From Knoellia remsis (lineage in GTDB: Bacteria; Actinomycetota; Actinomycetes; Actinomycetales; Dermatophilaceae), in NCBI RefSeq assembly GCF_003002895.1, contig NZ_PVTI01000018.1, positions 1 to 64,000 on the forward strand: a DNA stretch of 64,000 nucleotides. Direction: 5' to 3'. The first letter of the stretch is position 1. Every line of letters begins with the position of its first letter. The translations under genes and the position numbers were made by a program. Under the pieces are notes generated by a model. That model saw only the letters and a program-made list of their open reading frames with translations. It was not told where the DNA came from and searched no databases. Shown piece by piece: positions 53,456-62,175 of the stretch.

Positions 53456-53950
53456 TCAGCGGCTCACCTGCGCCCCGTGCCATGCCAGCATCGCGAGGAA
53501 CTCGTCGGCATAGCGCCGCTCGCGGATGTCCTTGAAGTCGTTGTCCACCAAAGCGTTGATGTGCTCGTGACTCACGGTGAGGTTGATCCGCCCGGTCTGT
53601 GGCGAGTCGAGCCAGATCTCGGACAAGGCGAGCACGCTGTTCTTGCCGCCCCGGAACTGGTGGGCCGGCACGAGCCAGGTCGGCTCGGGACCACGCCCCT
53701 CGTGGAATCCGAGCCAGCCGTTCTCGATCCGGACGTGCCCCTTGCGGCCCCGGAAGCTCGGATGCTTGCCGTCATCGGTGACGACAGCGTTCCACTCCCC
53801 CGAGCGGGCGCCAGGCTGGACCTGCACGAAGCCCGGCGCCCCGCTGTTCTTCACCCGCCGGCCGTGCGTCGCGATCCGGTAGTTCACATAGAGGCCCACG
53901 AGGATGATCAGGATCGGACCGGCCCAGGACACCACGTCGAGTGCTTTCAC
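53456..53950 (-). CDS. Hypothetical membrane-anchored protein
   Basis: This 164-residue protein has one N-terminal membrane segment (VVSWAGPILIILVGLYVNYRI, about residues 6-26) and a cytoplasmic C-terminal domain rich in Trp and Gly. I do not recognise a named family. GTG 53950 is chosen because TACGGT lies 6 nt upstream; the -10 overlaps a CGGCATAC copy. An upstream ATG (54007) would cover that promoter. Confidence 0.7.
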   Translation of the reverse strand: MKALDVVSWAGPILIILVGLYVNYRIATHGRRVKNSGAPGFVQVQPGARSGEWNAVVTDDGKHPSFRGRKGHVRIENGWLGFHEGRGPEPTWLVPAHQFRGGKNSVLALSEIWLDSPQTGRINLTVSHEHINALVDNDFKDIRERRYADEFLAMLAWHGAQVSR

Positions 53951-53956
53951 GGACCT

Positions 53957-53962
53957 ACCGTA
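53957..53962 (-). promoter_or_regulatory. -10 element for the gene at 53456
   Basis: TACGGT on the minus strand lies 6 nt before GTG 53950. Confidence 0.4.
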
Positions 53963-54051
53963 TGCCGACCCGGATCCGGACGGGCCGGGTCCGCGGGGTC
54001 GTGCCAAGGCGCGGGTGACTCTCGCGGCTCGCCCATGTCAGACACACGTAC

Positions 54052-54057
54052 TACAGT
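54052..54057 (+). promoter_or_regulatory. -10 element for the Phd-like antitoxin gene
   Basis: TACAGT lies 6 nt before ATG 54064. Confidence 0.5.
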
Positions 54058-54063
54058 CATGGC

Positions 54064-54342
54064 ATGAAGATCGTCTCCAAGCGGGAGCTGAACCAGCACA
54101 CCGCAGCCGTGCTCAGTGAAGTCACGGACGCCGACGACGTGGTCGTGACCGAGCGCGGCGTCCCGCGCTGGCGGGTCAGCACCGTGCGCGAGGCCGAGTC
54201 GACGCTGTCCCGCCTGGAGCGCGAAGGCCTCTACACCCCGCCCGCCGCCGAGGCCAGTCCGTGGCCGCGCCGAGCCCTCGGTCGCCGGTACTCCGAAGCC
54301 GAGCTGGGTGACCTCCTCGCCGAGATGCGAGAGGACCACTGA
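54064..54342 (+). CDS. Phd/YefM-family antitoxin
   Basis: This 92-residue protein begins MKIVSKRELNQHTAAVLSEV and has VVVTERGVPRWRV, the Phd/YefM DNA-binding fold. The C-terminus is the likely toxin-binding region. It starts 3 bp before the PIN gene, so the two form a type II toxin-antitoxin pair. Confidence 0.88.
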   Translation: MKIVSKRELNQHTAAVLSEVTDADDVVVTERGVPRWRVSTVREAESTLSRLEREGLYTPPAAEASPWPRRALGRRYSEAELGDLLAEMREDH

Positions 54343-54345
54343 TCG

Positions 54346-54750
54346 ATGGCGACCGGGATCGTCTATCTCGACTCGTCCGTGGCACTGCGCACCATTCTCG
54401 ACGTGCCACAACGCCCACGGCTCCAGGCGTGGGTCGATGCCCTCTCCGGCCCGCTGGTGTCGTCCAGGCTGCTGCGAACCGAGATGGTTCGCGTGCTCCG
54501 CCGCGAAGGTCGACCGCTCGACCAGGCCGACGCGCTCCTCACCCGCACGGGGCTCCTTGACATCACCCGAGAGACACACACCGTGGCCGAGTCCATCGGA
54601 CCACACGTCAGGACGCTCGACGCCATGCACCTTGCCACGGCGCTTTTGGTCGGCGAACCCGTCACCGTGGCGACCCACGACACCTCGATGATGTCGGTCG
54701 CACGAGACCTCGGGCTCGCGGTGACCGACCCCGTCGCGGACCTGAGCTGA
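54346..54750 (+). CDS. PIN-domain ribonuclease toxin (VapC-like)
   Basis: This 134-residue protein has the PIN acidic residues in YLDSSVALR (Asp8), SRLLRTEMVRVLRR (Glu near 46), TLDAMHLATAL (Asp near 92) and ATHDTSMM (Asp near 110). It probably cleaves RNA when free of the preceding antitoxin. Confidence 0.9.
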   Translation: MATGIVYLDSSVALRTILDVPQRPRLQAWVDALSGPLVSSRLLRTEMVRVLRREGRPLDQADALLTRTGLLDITRETHTVAESIGPHVRTLDAMHLATALLVGEPVTVATHDTSMMSVARDLGLAVTDPVADLS

Positions 54751-54811
54751 CCGCGTCGGCCCCGGCAGCGTCAAGCAGCGTCAGGCAGCGCCCGTATGCC
54801 GCCCGCTCACC

Positions 54812-55768
54812 TCACCAGCCGCGCTCGGCGAGGCGGTGCGGCTGCGGGATGTCGTCGACGTTGATGCCGACCATGGCCTCCCCGAGGCCGCGCGACACCT
54901 TGGCGATGACGTCGGGGTCGTCGTGGAACGTCGTCGCCTTGACGATCGCCTCCGCGCGCTGGGCGGGGTTGCCCGACTTGAAGATTCCCGAGCCGACGAA
55001 GACGCCCTCGGCGCCGAGCTGCATCATCATCGCCGCGTCCGCGGGAGTCGCGATGCCGCCGGCGGTGAAGAGGACGACCGGCAGCTTGCCCGCCTCGGCG
55101 ACCTCGCGGACGAGCTCGTAGGGCGCCTGCAGCTCCTTGGCCGCGACGTAGAGCTCGTCCTCGGGAAGGCTCTGCAGGCGCCGGATCTCCTGGCGGATCT
55201 GGCGCATGTGCGTCGTCGCGTTGGAGACGTCGCCCGTGCCGGCCTCGCCCTTGGAACGGATCATCGCCGCCCCCTCGGTGATCCGGCGCAGCGCCTCGCC
55301 GAGGTTCGTCGCGCCGCAGACGAAGGGAACCGTGAAGGCCCACTTGTCGATGTGGTTGCTGTAGTCGGCCGGCGTGAGCACCTCGGACTCGTCGATGTAG
55401 TCGACGCCGAGGCTCTGCAGCACCTGCGCCTCGACGAAGTGGCCGATGCGGGCCTTGGCCATGACCGGGATCGAGACGGCCTCGATGATGCCGTCGATCA
55501 TGTCGGGGTCGGACATGCGCGAGACGCCGCCCTGGGCGCGGATGTCGGCCGGGACCCGCTCGAGCGCCATGACCGCGACCGCGCCGGCGTCCTCGGCGAT
55601 CTTCGCCTGCTCGGGCGTGACGACGTCCATGATGACGCCGCCCTTGAGCATCTCCGCCATGCCCCGCTTGACCCGCGTCGTGCCGGTCGCGCCGGTGACG
55701 GCGGCGGTCGCCTCGGCTGGGGTGGACGGATCGGTGGAGGACGCTGCAGGCAGGGAGGGCTGGCTCAT
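54812..55768 (-). CDS. pdxS: Pyridoxal 5'-phosphate synthase lyase subunit PdxS
   Basis: This 318-residue (beta/alpha)8 enzyme makes PLP from ribose 5-phosphate, glyceraldehyde 3-phosphate and ammonia from PdxT. Characteristic segments are [41 protein letters not shown] and [18 protein letters not shown] 55768 is supported by TAGACT 7 nt upstream. It is separated from pdxT by the 49375-54750 island. Confidence 0.96.
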   Translation of the reverse strand: MSQPSLPAASSTDPSTPAEATAAVTGATGTTRVKRGMAEMLKGGVIMDVVTPEQAKIAEDAGAVAVMALERVPADIRAQGGVSRMSDPDMIDGIIEAVSIPVMAKARIGHFVEAQVLQSLGVDYIDESEVLTPADYSNHIDKWAFTVPFVCGATNLGEALRRITEGAAMIRSKGEAGTGDVSNATTHMRQIRQEIRRLQSLPEDELYVAAKELQAPYELVREVAEAGKLPVVLFTAGGIATPADAAMMMQLGAEGVFVGSGIFKSGNPAQRAEAIVKATTFHDDPDVIAKVSRGLGEAMVGINVDDIPQPHRLAERGW

Positions 55769-55775
55769 GCGACGA

Positions 55776-55781
55776 AGTCTA
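55776..55781 (-). promoter_or_regulatory. -10 element for leaderless pdxS
   Basis: TAGACT on the minus strand lies 7 nt before ATG 55768. Confidence 0.55.
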
Positions 55782-55842
55782 GGACCGACGCGAGAGTGCC
55801 ACGGACCGCGTCCACGGCGGCCCGTTCGCGAGCGATCCTCTG

Positions 55843-56433
55843 TCAGTCGACGACGGCCGGAGGCAGGTCGTCGTCGAACTCGACCGGCTCGGGCAGCGCG
55901 GCCCGACCGGCGAGCCGGAACAGCCGGACGAACCACTTCTCGCGCACGCGGCGCACCTCGCGGACCGCGTCGTTGTGGAAGCGTCGCGCCATCTGCGCGC
56001 GCAGGGCGCTGGCCTCGACCCGGGCCAGCGCATCGGAGCCGGGACCTTGGGGATCGGCACGGAGCTCGGCCACCGTCTCGGGCGTCAGCGCCGCCTTGAG
56101 CGCGTCGGTGAGGTCGGTCTCGGTGTGCTCGCGCCCGGCGAAGTTCTGTCCGTCGAGCAGGTCGTGGCTGAGCGGGTGGTGCGTATGCCGTTCGAGGGCT
56201 CCGCTCGCGGCGTCTGCGAGCAGGAGGGAGGTGGCCGGGTCCACGGCGCCGCTCGTCGCGAGCTCGAGAGTGGCCTCGGCGCGACGGACGAGCTGGGCGT
56301 CGAGGGCGGACACCGCCCCCTCGACCTTGGCGTGCAGCCGGTCGAGGCGGGAAGCGGAGTAGGAGAGGTACCACGCCGCGGCGAGTACGACGAGGGCGAC
56401 GATCGTCGCGACCTGGAGGATGTCGACCTGCAT
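55843..56433 (-). CDS. LemA-like membrane-anchored protein
   Basis: This 196-residue protein has an N-terminal membrane helix ([19 protein letters not shown], about residues 5-23) and an extracytoplasmic helical domain. [24 protein letters not shown] and [24 protein letters not shown] resemble the LemA family, whose role is not settled. The start overlaps pimA by 1 bp, so the genes are coupled. The LemA assignment is moderate. Confidence 0.7.
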   Translation of the reverse strand: MQVDILQVATIVALVVLAAAWYLSYSASRLDRLHAKVEGAVSALDAQLVRRAEATLELATSGAVDPATSLLLADAASGALERHTHHPLSHDLLDGQNFAGREHTETDLTDALKAALTPETVAELRADPQGPGSDALARVEASALRAQMARRFHNDAVREVRRVREKWFVRLFRLAGRAALPEPVEFDDDLPPAVVD

Positions 56434-57632
56434 CAGCTCTCACCTCTCGCGGGCCAGCGCAGCCGGCTCAGCAGCCCCGGTCGCTGGATCGGGTCCAGGG
56501 GCGCGCGGTCAGCGCCGTCGATCACCGTCTCGTAGACCGCCATGACCCGCTCGGCGACGACGTCCCAGTCGAAGGAGCGAGCCCGGCGCAGGCCGAGGTC
56601 ACGAAGTCGCGACCTCTCGTCCGGGGTGCGGAGCAGCTCGACCACGGCCTGCGACAACGCCGGCGAGTCGCCGTTGGCGAAGGTCGCACCGGCGGGCCCG
56701 TCCGGGCCGTCCCCGAGGACGGCCGTGAAGGCGCACAGGTCGCTCGCGAGCACCGGCGCGCCAGCGGCCATCGCCTCGACGAGGACGATGCCGAAGCTTT
56801 CCCCGCCAGTGTGCGGTGCGACGTAGACGTCGGCGGAGCGCAGCAGGTCGACCTTGTCGGCCTCCGAGACCGCACCGAGGAACTCGGTCGCCGCCCGCAC
56901 GCGCGGGTCCAACGCGCCGCGGATCTCGTCGACGTCACCGGGACCTGCGACGACGAGCCGGACGCCCGGCACCGCGTCGAGGATCGCCGGCATCGCGTCG
57001 GTGAGGACCGACAGGCCCTTGCGCGGCTCGTCGATCCGACCGAGGAACGCCAGGACCGGGCGCTCGGCCGTCCCGGAGAAGCGGGTCGTCTCCCCCGACG
57101 GCGTGAACCGGCCGGTGTCGACGCCGTTCGGGATGATGTAGGCGTCGCCCCCGAGGTGCCTCACCACCGTGCTGCGCGCCTCCTCCGAGACGGCGATGCG
57201 GGCGCGGATCTTCTCGGTCGACGGCCGCAGCAGCGGGTTCGCCGCGTGCATGGCCCGTGAGCGGAGGTTCGCCGTGTGGAAGGTCGCGACGACCGGTTCG
57301 GAGGACGCCCACAGCGCCATGAGCGACGCGCTCGGCGTCACCGGCTCGTGCAGGTGCAGGACGTCGAACTCGCCCTCCTCGAGCCAGCGGCTCACCCGCG
57401 ACGACGTCACCGGCCCGAAGGTCAGCCGGGCGACGGACCCGTTGTAGCGCACCGGGACGGCGCGTCCGCTGGAGGTGACGTATGCCGGGAGGTCGCCGAC
57501 GGGGTCGTCGACCGGAGCGAGGACGCCCACCTCGTGCCCCTGGGCCGTGAAGTGCTCGGCAAGGTCGCGGACGTGGAACTGCACGCCCCCTGGCACGTCG
57601 AAGGCGTAGGGGCAGACGAGGCCGATCCTCAC
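56433..57632 (-). CDS. pimA: Phosphatidylinositol alpha-mannosyltransferase PimA
   Basis: This 399-residue GT4-family enzyme adds the first mannose to phosphatidylinositol. It begins [26 protein letters not shown] with the GGVQ loop and has the C-terminal donor site ([39 protein letters not shown]). The start overlaps the acyltransferase stop by 4 bp. With the next two genes it forms the PIM biosynthesis block (Rv2610c-Rv2612c order). Confidence 0.94.
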   Translation of the reverse strand: MRIGLVCPYAFDVPGGVQFHVRDLAEHFTAQGHEVGVLAPVDDPVGDLPAYVTSSGRAVPVRYNGSVARLTFGPVTSSRVSRWLEEGEFDVLHLHEPVTPSASLMALWASSEPVVATFHTANLRSRAMHAANPLLRPSTEKIRARIAVSEEARSTVVRHLGGDAYIIPNGVDTGRFTPSGETTRFSGTAERPVLAFLGRIDEPRKGLSVLTDAMPAILDAVPGVRLVVAGPGDVDEIRGALDPRVRAATEFLGAVSEADKVDLLRSADVYVAPHTGGESFGIVLVEAMAAGAPVLASDLCAFTAVLGDGPDGPAGATFANGDSPALSQAVVELLRTPDERSRLRDLGLRRARSFDWDVVAERVMAVYETVIDGADRAPLDPIQRPGLLSRLRWPARGES

Positions 57633-58654
57633 CGCGCCTCCCCCGCGGTTGTCTCACCCGCAGCGGCCTCCCCCGCCGCCTCCGACCCCGGGACGTGCGC
57701 CGCCCCGGCCCGGGCCAGGCGGTCCGCGTCGAGGTCCTTGGTGAAGACCGGCTGGAGCATGTGCCAGTCCGCGGTATGGGTGCGGACGGCGCCACCGAGG
57801 GCGTCCGCGCACGCCTGGGTCATCGCCGCGACCCGTTCGGCCGTCGTCCCGGTCCCGGGGTCGGCCACGGCCGGGTGGAAGGTGATGACGATCCCCCATC
57901 GGGCGCCGCTCCCCACGGGCAACTTCTCGTGCCGGATGGACACCGGGAACAGCGGTCGTCGCTCCGCGATCGCGAGGGCCGCCGGACCGGCCGCCATGCG
58001 AGCGGGAGACCCGCAGAAGTCGACTTCGACCCCGGAACGCGACAGGTCGCGGTCCGCGAGCAGCGGGATGAGCCCGCGCCGCCGCGCCGCCTCCCGCAGC
58101 AACGGGAACGGCGCCGGTCCGCCGGTGAGCGGGTGGATGGTCATCCCGAGTCCGGTGCGGAACGCGAGGAACTCCTCGAAGACCTCCTCCGGCTCGAGCC
58201 GCTCCGCGACGGTTGTCACGGGGGCGAGGTGGACGGCACCCCACGCGCCGGCGAGGTCCCAGTTGCCGAGGTGGCCGAGGAAGCAGACGACCGACCCGCC
58301 GTCGTCGAGCACGGCCCGGACCGGCTCGTCGCCCTCGACCCGCACCCGGGCCGCGAGCTCGTCCGGACCGAGGACGGGCAGCCGGAAGGCCTCGCAGTAG
58401 TAGCGCAGGTACGCCCGCATGCCGTCACGGACCAGCGCGTCGAGGGCTGCGTCGTCGAGCTCGGGCCGCACGATGGCGTAGTTCGAGCGCATCCGCGCGG
58501 CCCCGCCGCGCGCCACGGTGAGGTCAGCGATCCGGTCGAAGAGCGCGTACGCCGCGCCCTCCGGCATACGGCGAAGGAAGGCCCAGCCGCCCCGGAAGCC
58601 GGCCACGGTCGCCGCGTCCCGGACCCGGCCGAGCACCCCCATCGCGCCGGTCAC
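57629..58654 (-). CDS. PIM acyltransferase PatA-type
   Basis: This 341-residue acyltransferase of the LpxL/PatA family has the HLGNWD (HX4D-type) motif near residue 124 and a later conserved Glu. It is expected to acylate the mannose of PIM1/PIM2 at the inner membrane face. The C-terminal 30 residues are Ala/Gly/Glu rich. The GTG at 58654 overlaps the PIP synthase stop as GTGA. Confidence 0.9.
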   Translation of the reverse strand: MTGAMGVLGRVRDAATVAGFRGGWAFLRRMPEGAAYALFDRIADLTVARGGAARMRSNYAIVRPELDDAALDALVRDGMRAYLRYYCEAFRLPVLGPDELAARVRVEGDEPVRAVLDDGGSVVCFLGHLGNWDLAGAWGAVHLAPVTTVAERLEPEEVFEEFLAFRTGLGMTIHPLTGGPAPFPLLREAARRRGLIPLLADRDLSRSGVEVDFCGSPARMAAGPAALAIAERRPLFPVSIRHEKLPVGSGARWGIVITFHPAVADPGTGTTAERVAAMTQACADALGGAVRTHTADWHMLQPVFTKDLDADRLARAGAAHVPGSEAAGEAAAGETTAGEAR

Positions 58655-59292
58655 CGCGCGGCGAGGACCTGGCGGCGGACCTCGAGCATGCGCTGCACGA
58701 CCGTGATGAGGCTGGCCAGCGCGAGGAGCGCGAGGACGACGGTGAGGAAGACCTCGGGGAGGAACCAGCCGACGAGGCCGGTCGTCACGAGGACGGCGAC
58801 GAGCCGCTCGGCACGCTCGGCGATGCCGACGTTCGCGGTCATGCCGAGGCCTTCGGCGCGAGCCTTCGCGTAGGAGACGACCATGCCGAGGATGAGGCAC
58901 GCCAGCGCGAGGGCGGCCATGACACCGGGACGCACCTGCAGCCAGCCGTCCGGACGCAGGTTGCGCCCGCCGGCGTAGAAGAGGACGAGCCCGCCGAAGA
59001 CCGACGCGTCCGCCACGCGGTCGAGGGTGGAGTCGAGGAAGGCACCCCACGTGCTTGAGCGCTCCATGCGGCGCGCCATGATCCCGTCGACGGTGTCGGA
59101 GAAGACGAAGGCCGTGATGACGAGCGTCCCGATGAGGAACTCGCCGCGCGGGTAGAACAGCAGCGCGCCCAGGCTCACCCCGAGGGTGCCGACGACCGTG
59201 ACGACGTCGGGGCTGATCCCGAGCCGGATCAGCAGCGACGCCAGGGGCGTGAAGAGCTTCGTGAAGAAGGGCCGCGCGTACTTGTTGAGCAT
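58651..59292 (-). CDS. Phosphatidylinositol phosphate synthase (PgsA1-like)
   Basis: This 213-residue CDP-alcohol phosphatidyltransferase makes phosphatidylinositol phosphate from CDP-diacylglycerol and inositol phosphate in actinobacteria. The motif SDTVDGIMARRMERSSTWGAFLDSTLDR (about residues 65-92) has all four Asp residues. Six helices are visible. By position it matches Rv2612c, and the pimA context supports the inositol substrate. Confidence 0.92.
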   Translation of the reverse strand: MLNKYARPFFTKLFTPLASLLIRLGISPDVVTVVGTLGVSLGALLFYPRGEFLIGTLVITAFVFSDTVDGIMARRMERSSTWGAFLDSTLDRVADASVFGGLVLFYAGGRNLRPDGWLQVRPGVMAALALACLILGMVVSYAKARAEGLGMTANVGIAERAERLVAVLVTTGLVGWFLPEVFLTVVLALLALASLITVVQRMLEVRRQVLAAR

Positions 59293-59330
59293 GGTGGCGC
59301 CAGCCTAGTGGCCAGTGGCCGTCATCCCGC

Positions 59331-59879
59331 TCAGGCCGACGGCCAAGCGGCGACGAGCCGTGTCCGGGCGTCCTCGAGCAGCACCGGCAGCGCCTTGGTC
59401 TGCCCCACGACGGGCAGGAAGTTCATGTCCCCGCCCCAGCGCGGCACGATGTGCTGGTGCAGGTGCGCGGCGACGCCCGCGCCGGCGACCTCGCCCTGGT
59501 TCATCCCGATGTTGAAGCCGTGCGGACCCGAGCTCTCGGTCAGCGCGCGAATCGCGGACTTGGTCAGGGCGGTGAACTCGGCCGTCTCCTCGTCGGTGAG
59601 GTCGACGTAGAGGGACACGTGCCGGTACGGGCAGACGAGGACGTGCCCCGGGTTGTAGGGGAAGAGGTTCATGACGACGTAGCAGTGCTCGCCGCGGTGG
59701 ACGATGAGCCCCTCGGCGTCCTCGCGCTCCGGCGCTGCGCAGAACGGGCAGCCCTCGCCGGCCTCCTTCGACGGCCGCTCCCCCGTGACATAGGCGAGGC
59801 GGTGGGGAGTCCAGAGCCGGTCGAACCCGTCCGGCTCGCCCGCGAAGTCGGCGGCGGGAGTCGTCGGGACGTCGCTCAT
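59331..59879 (-). CDS. HIT-family hydrolase/phosphorylase (Rv2613c-like)
   Basis: This 182-residue protein has the HIT motif HLHQHIVPR (near residue 138) and an N-terminal zinc-binding pair (CPFC). M. tuberculosis Rv2613c is a diadenosine tetraphosphate phosphorylase, so a similar nucleotide role is likely. TAGGAT lies 6 nt before the ATG. Confidence 0.92.
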   Translation of the reverse strand: MSDVPTTPAADFAGEPDGFDRLWTPHRLAYVTGERPSKEAGEGCPFCAAPEREDAEGLIVHRGEHCYVVMNLFPYNPGHVLVCPYRHVSLYVDLTDEETAEFTALTKSAIRALTESSGPHGFNIGMNQGEVAGAGVAAHLHQHIVPRWGGDMNFLPVVGQTKALPVLLEDARTRLVAAWPSA

Positions 59880-59885
59880 GGTCCG

Positions 59886-59891
59886 ATCCTA
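59886..59891 (-). promoter_or_regulatory. -10 element for leaderless HIT gene
   Basis: TAGGAT on the minus strand lies 6 nt before ATG 59879. Confidence 0.55.
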
Positions 59892-59943
59892 AGCACCCGG
59901 TAGGGCACCCGCTGCCGCCGGCAGCGTCGGGCGACACGTGTGA

Positions 59944-59981
59944 GGGCCGCGGTGCCGTCCCCTGACTCGGCACCGCGGCCC
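59944..59981. terminator. Strong hairpin in a divergent intergenic region
   Basis: GGGCCGCGGTGCC (59944-59956) pairs with GGCACCGCGGCCC (59969-59981) across a 12-nt loop. It lies between divergent HIT and transporter genes, so it may insulate the two promoters or be part of a small RNA; no T-run follows. Confidence 0.45.
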
Positions 59982-60061
59982 TTCACCCACTCAGACGCCT
60001 GAAATGCCCGTGAGGTTGCCTCGTGTCGGAAACAATTTCCGTCTCGGCTGTCGGGCGCCGC

Positions 60062-60090
60062 TTGTCGTGCACGCTCCGTCGTCGCAGGGT
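60062..60090 (+). promoter_or_regulatory. Promoter of the MHS transporter gene
   Basis: TTGTCG (60062-60067), a 17-bp spacer and CAGGGT (60085-60090) precede ATG 60097 by 6 nt. The -10 is poor. Confidence 0.4.
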
Positions 60091-60096
60091 GCAGGG

Positions 60097-61437
60097 ATGA
60101 CCACGACTCCCGGCACCCCCTCCGGACCGTCCGCGCCCGACGCCTCCGGGTCCACGAGCACCCTGGAGCGCGCCCGCGCCCACTCGCCCCGCCAGCTCGC
60201 CGCGGCCTCGGTCGGCAACCTCGTCGAGTGGTACGACTGGTACGCCTACAGCTTCCTCGCCGTGTACTTCGCGACCCAGGTCTTCCCCGAGTCGGAGTCG
60301 GGTCTTACCCAGCTGCTCAACACCTTCGCGATCTTCGCGGTCGGCTTCTTCTTCCGCCCCGTCGGCGGTCTGCTCATGGGTGCACTCGCCGACCGGATCG
60401 GGCGCAAGCCGGCCCTCACCGCGACGATCCTGCTCATGGGGGCCGGGTCGCTGCTCATCGCCGTCCTGCCGACCTACGCGAGCGTGGGCATCCTCTCGCC
60501 GATCCTCCTGGTCCTCGCCCGCGTCATCCAGGGCCTGTCGGTCGGCGGTGAGTTCGCCGCCGCGACGACGTTCCTCGTCGAGAGCGCGCCACCGAAGCGC
60601 CGCGGGTTCTTCTCGAGCTTCCAGTACGTCTCGACGACCATCGGTCAGCTGCTCGCGTCCGGTCTCGCGGCGTGGCTCGCGTCGTCGCTCTCCGAGGGCG
60701 ACATGCAGTCGTGGGGCTGGCGCATCCCGTTCTTCGTCGGGGCCGGGCTCTCGCTCGTCGGTCTCGTCATCCGCGCCGGCGCCCACGAGACACTCGAGGA
60801 CGCCGAGGACCTGCGGACCGGCCGCACCGCCCGACCGGGCCTGTTCGACGCGCTCAAGCACCACCCCCGCGAGTCGCTCCTCATCGTCGGCATCACCATC
60901 GCCGGCACCATCGCGTACTACACGTGGACGACCTACCTGCCCACCTATGCCCAGACCTACGCGGACGTCTCCAAGGCGGACTCGCTCCAGGCCGGGACGA
61001 TCGCGCTCGTCTTCTTCGCGCTGCTCCAGCCGGTCATGGGCACGATCTCGGACCGCATCGGCCGCAAGCCGCTGCTCATCACGTTCGCGGCGTTCTTCGT
61101 CGTGGCGACGGTGCCGCTGCTGCGCCTCCTCGACACGTCGATGTCGCGGCTGCTGCTCGTGCAGTGCATCGGCATGGTCTTCCTCGCGATGTTCACCTCG
61201 ATCTCGGCCGCGGTGAACGCCGAGACGATCCCCGCCCGCGTGCGAGCGTCGGGGATCGGCTTCCCGTACTCGCTCTCCGTCGCCCTCTTCGGCGGGACCG
61301 CGCCCTACGTCGGGACGTGGTTCAAGGGACAGGGCATGGACTCGGCCTTCCCCATCTACATCAGCGTGCTCTGCCTCGTGTCGCTGCTCGTCTACGTCTT
61401 CGCACTGCGCGAGACGGCGCACAAACCGCTCCCGTGA
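60097..61437 (+). CDS. MFS transporter, metabolite:H+ symporter (MHS/KgtP-like) family
   Basis: This 446-residue, twelve-helix transporter has the MHS signature NLVEWYDWYAYSFLAVYFA (about residues 41-59), GALADRIGRKPAL, and GLSVGGEFAAATTFLVESAP, and a second loop motif SDRIGRKPLL. Members carry alpha-ketoglutarate, citrate, proline/betaine or similar compounds; the substrate is unknown. It stands alone, convergent with a secreted protein gene. Confidence 0.9.
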   Translation: MTTTPGTPSGPSAPDASGSTSTLERARAHSPRQLAAASVGNLVEWYDWYAYSFLAVYFATQVFPESESGLTQLLNTFAIFAVGFFFRPVGGLLMGALADRIGRKPALTATILLMGAGSLLIAVLPTYASVGILSPILLVLARVIQGLSVGGEFAAATTFLVESAPPKRRGFFSSFQYVSTTIGQLLASGLAAWLASSLSEGDMQSWGWRIPFFVGAGLSLVGLVIRAGAHETLEDAEDLRTGRTARPGLFDALKHHPRESLLIVGITIAGTIAYYTWTTYLPTYAQTYADVSKADSLQAGTIALVFFALLQPVMGTISDRIGRKPLLITFAAFFVVATVPLLRLLDTSMSRLLLVQCIGMVFLAMFTSISAAVNAETIPARVRASGIGFPYSLSVALFGGTAPYVGTWFKGQGMDSAFPIYISVLCLVSLLVYVFALRETAHKPLP

Positions 61438-61442
61438 GGTGA

Positions 61443-61483
61443 GCGGACGGCATACCGGCGCGCCGTGTCGGTATGCCGTCCGC
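61443..61483. terminator. Bidirectional hairpin built from the recurrent GCGGACGGCATACCG sequence
   Basis: GCGGACGGCATACCG (61443-61457) and its exact reverse complement (61469-61483) form a 15-bp stem with an 11-nt loop, 5 bp after the transporter stop. It lies between convergent genes. Two copies of the recurrent sequence are facing each other here. Confidence 0.75.
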
Positions 61484-61507
61484 CCGCCCTCCGCGGGCCC
61501 CCTCGAC

Positions 61508-62083
61508 TCAGAAGTTGTCGAGGGTGTCCTCCACGCCCGCGATGGCGGCCTCGCGGGCCTCCTCCGGGGTCGCGGCGTCGCCGGACCAGTCCCGGATCAC
61601 CACGGAGACGACGTACTTGCCCTGGGCCACCACGGCCGCGTAGCTGTCACCGTCGGTGAGGAGCAGGTGAGTCCTGGGGTTCGTGCCCTCCCACGTCGTC
61701 GGCGCCCAGCCCTCGATGAGCGAGCACACACCGCCGTCCGTGGCGACGTCCTGGAGAGCGTTCCTCGCGTTCTTCCACAGCGTGACGGTGAGGTCCGCAC
61801 TGAGCTGGTCGAGGTCGTTCGACCCGTCGTAGTACGTCCACTGGCGCCCCATGAGGGTCGCCGTTGCTCCCTCGTTCGCGGGGTCGCACACCTGCGCACC
61901 GCTGACCGTCGGCGTCAGCGGGTAGTTGCCGAGGTCCCACTGGAGCGGCTGGCCCGCCATGGTCTCCGGCGCGACGTCCGGGATGGTCGGCGCCGGACGG
62001 GCGGCGACCGCCTGCGTGCTGGCACCGACGAGCACAGCCCCCGAGACGAGTGCCGTCGAGAGAATGCGTGTGTATCTGGACAT
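61508..62083 (-). CDS. Secreted protein of unknown function
   Basis: This 191-residue protein has a Sec signal peptide (RYTRILSTALVSGAVLVGASTQAVA, cleavage likely after about residue 27) and no lipobox Cys. The mature part has two Cys residues that could form a disulfide. I recognise no family. AAGGGGA precedes the ATG, and an ECF-type promoter lies upstream. Confidence 0.75.
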   Translation of the reverse strand: MSRYTRILSTALVSGAVLVGASTQAVAARPAPTIPDVAPETMAGQPLQWDLGNYPLTPTVSGAQVCDPANEGATATLMGRQWTYYDGSNDLDQLSADLTVTLWKNARNALQDVATDGGVCSLIEGWAPTTWEGTNPRTHLLLTDGDSYAAVVAQGKYVVSVVIRDWSGDAATPEEAREAAIAGVEDTLDNF

Positions 62084-62135
62084 GCCTGATCCCCTTGCTG
62101 TCCGGGGCGGGCCCCTCGCCCGCCCTCACCGACGC

Positions 62136-62162
62136 AGACGCACGCCGGACGGAGAAAGGTTG
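62136..62162 (-). promoter_or_regulatory. ECF sigma-type promoter of the secreted-protein gene
   Basis: On the minus strand CAACC (62162-62158) is followed after 17 bp by CGTCT (62140-62136). CAACC and CGTC boxes at this spacing are typical of ECF sigma factor promoters. The start would lie near 62129, about 45 nt before the ATG. Confidence 0.5.
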
Positions 62163-62175
62163 CATCCGTGGCGGG

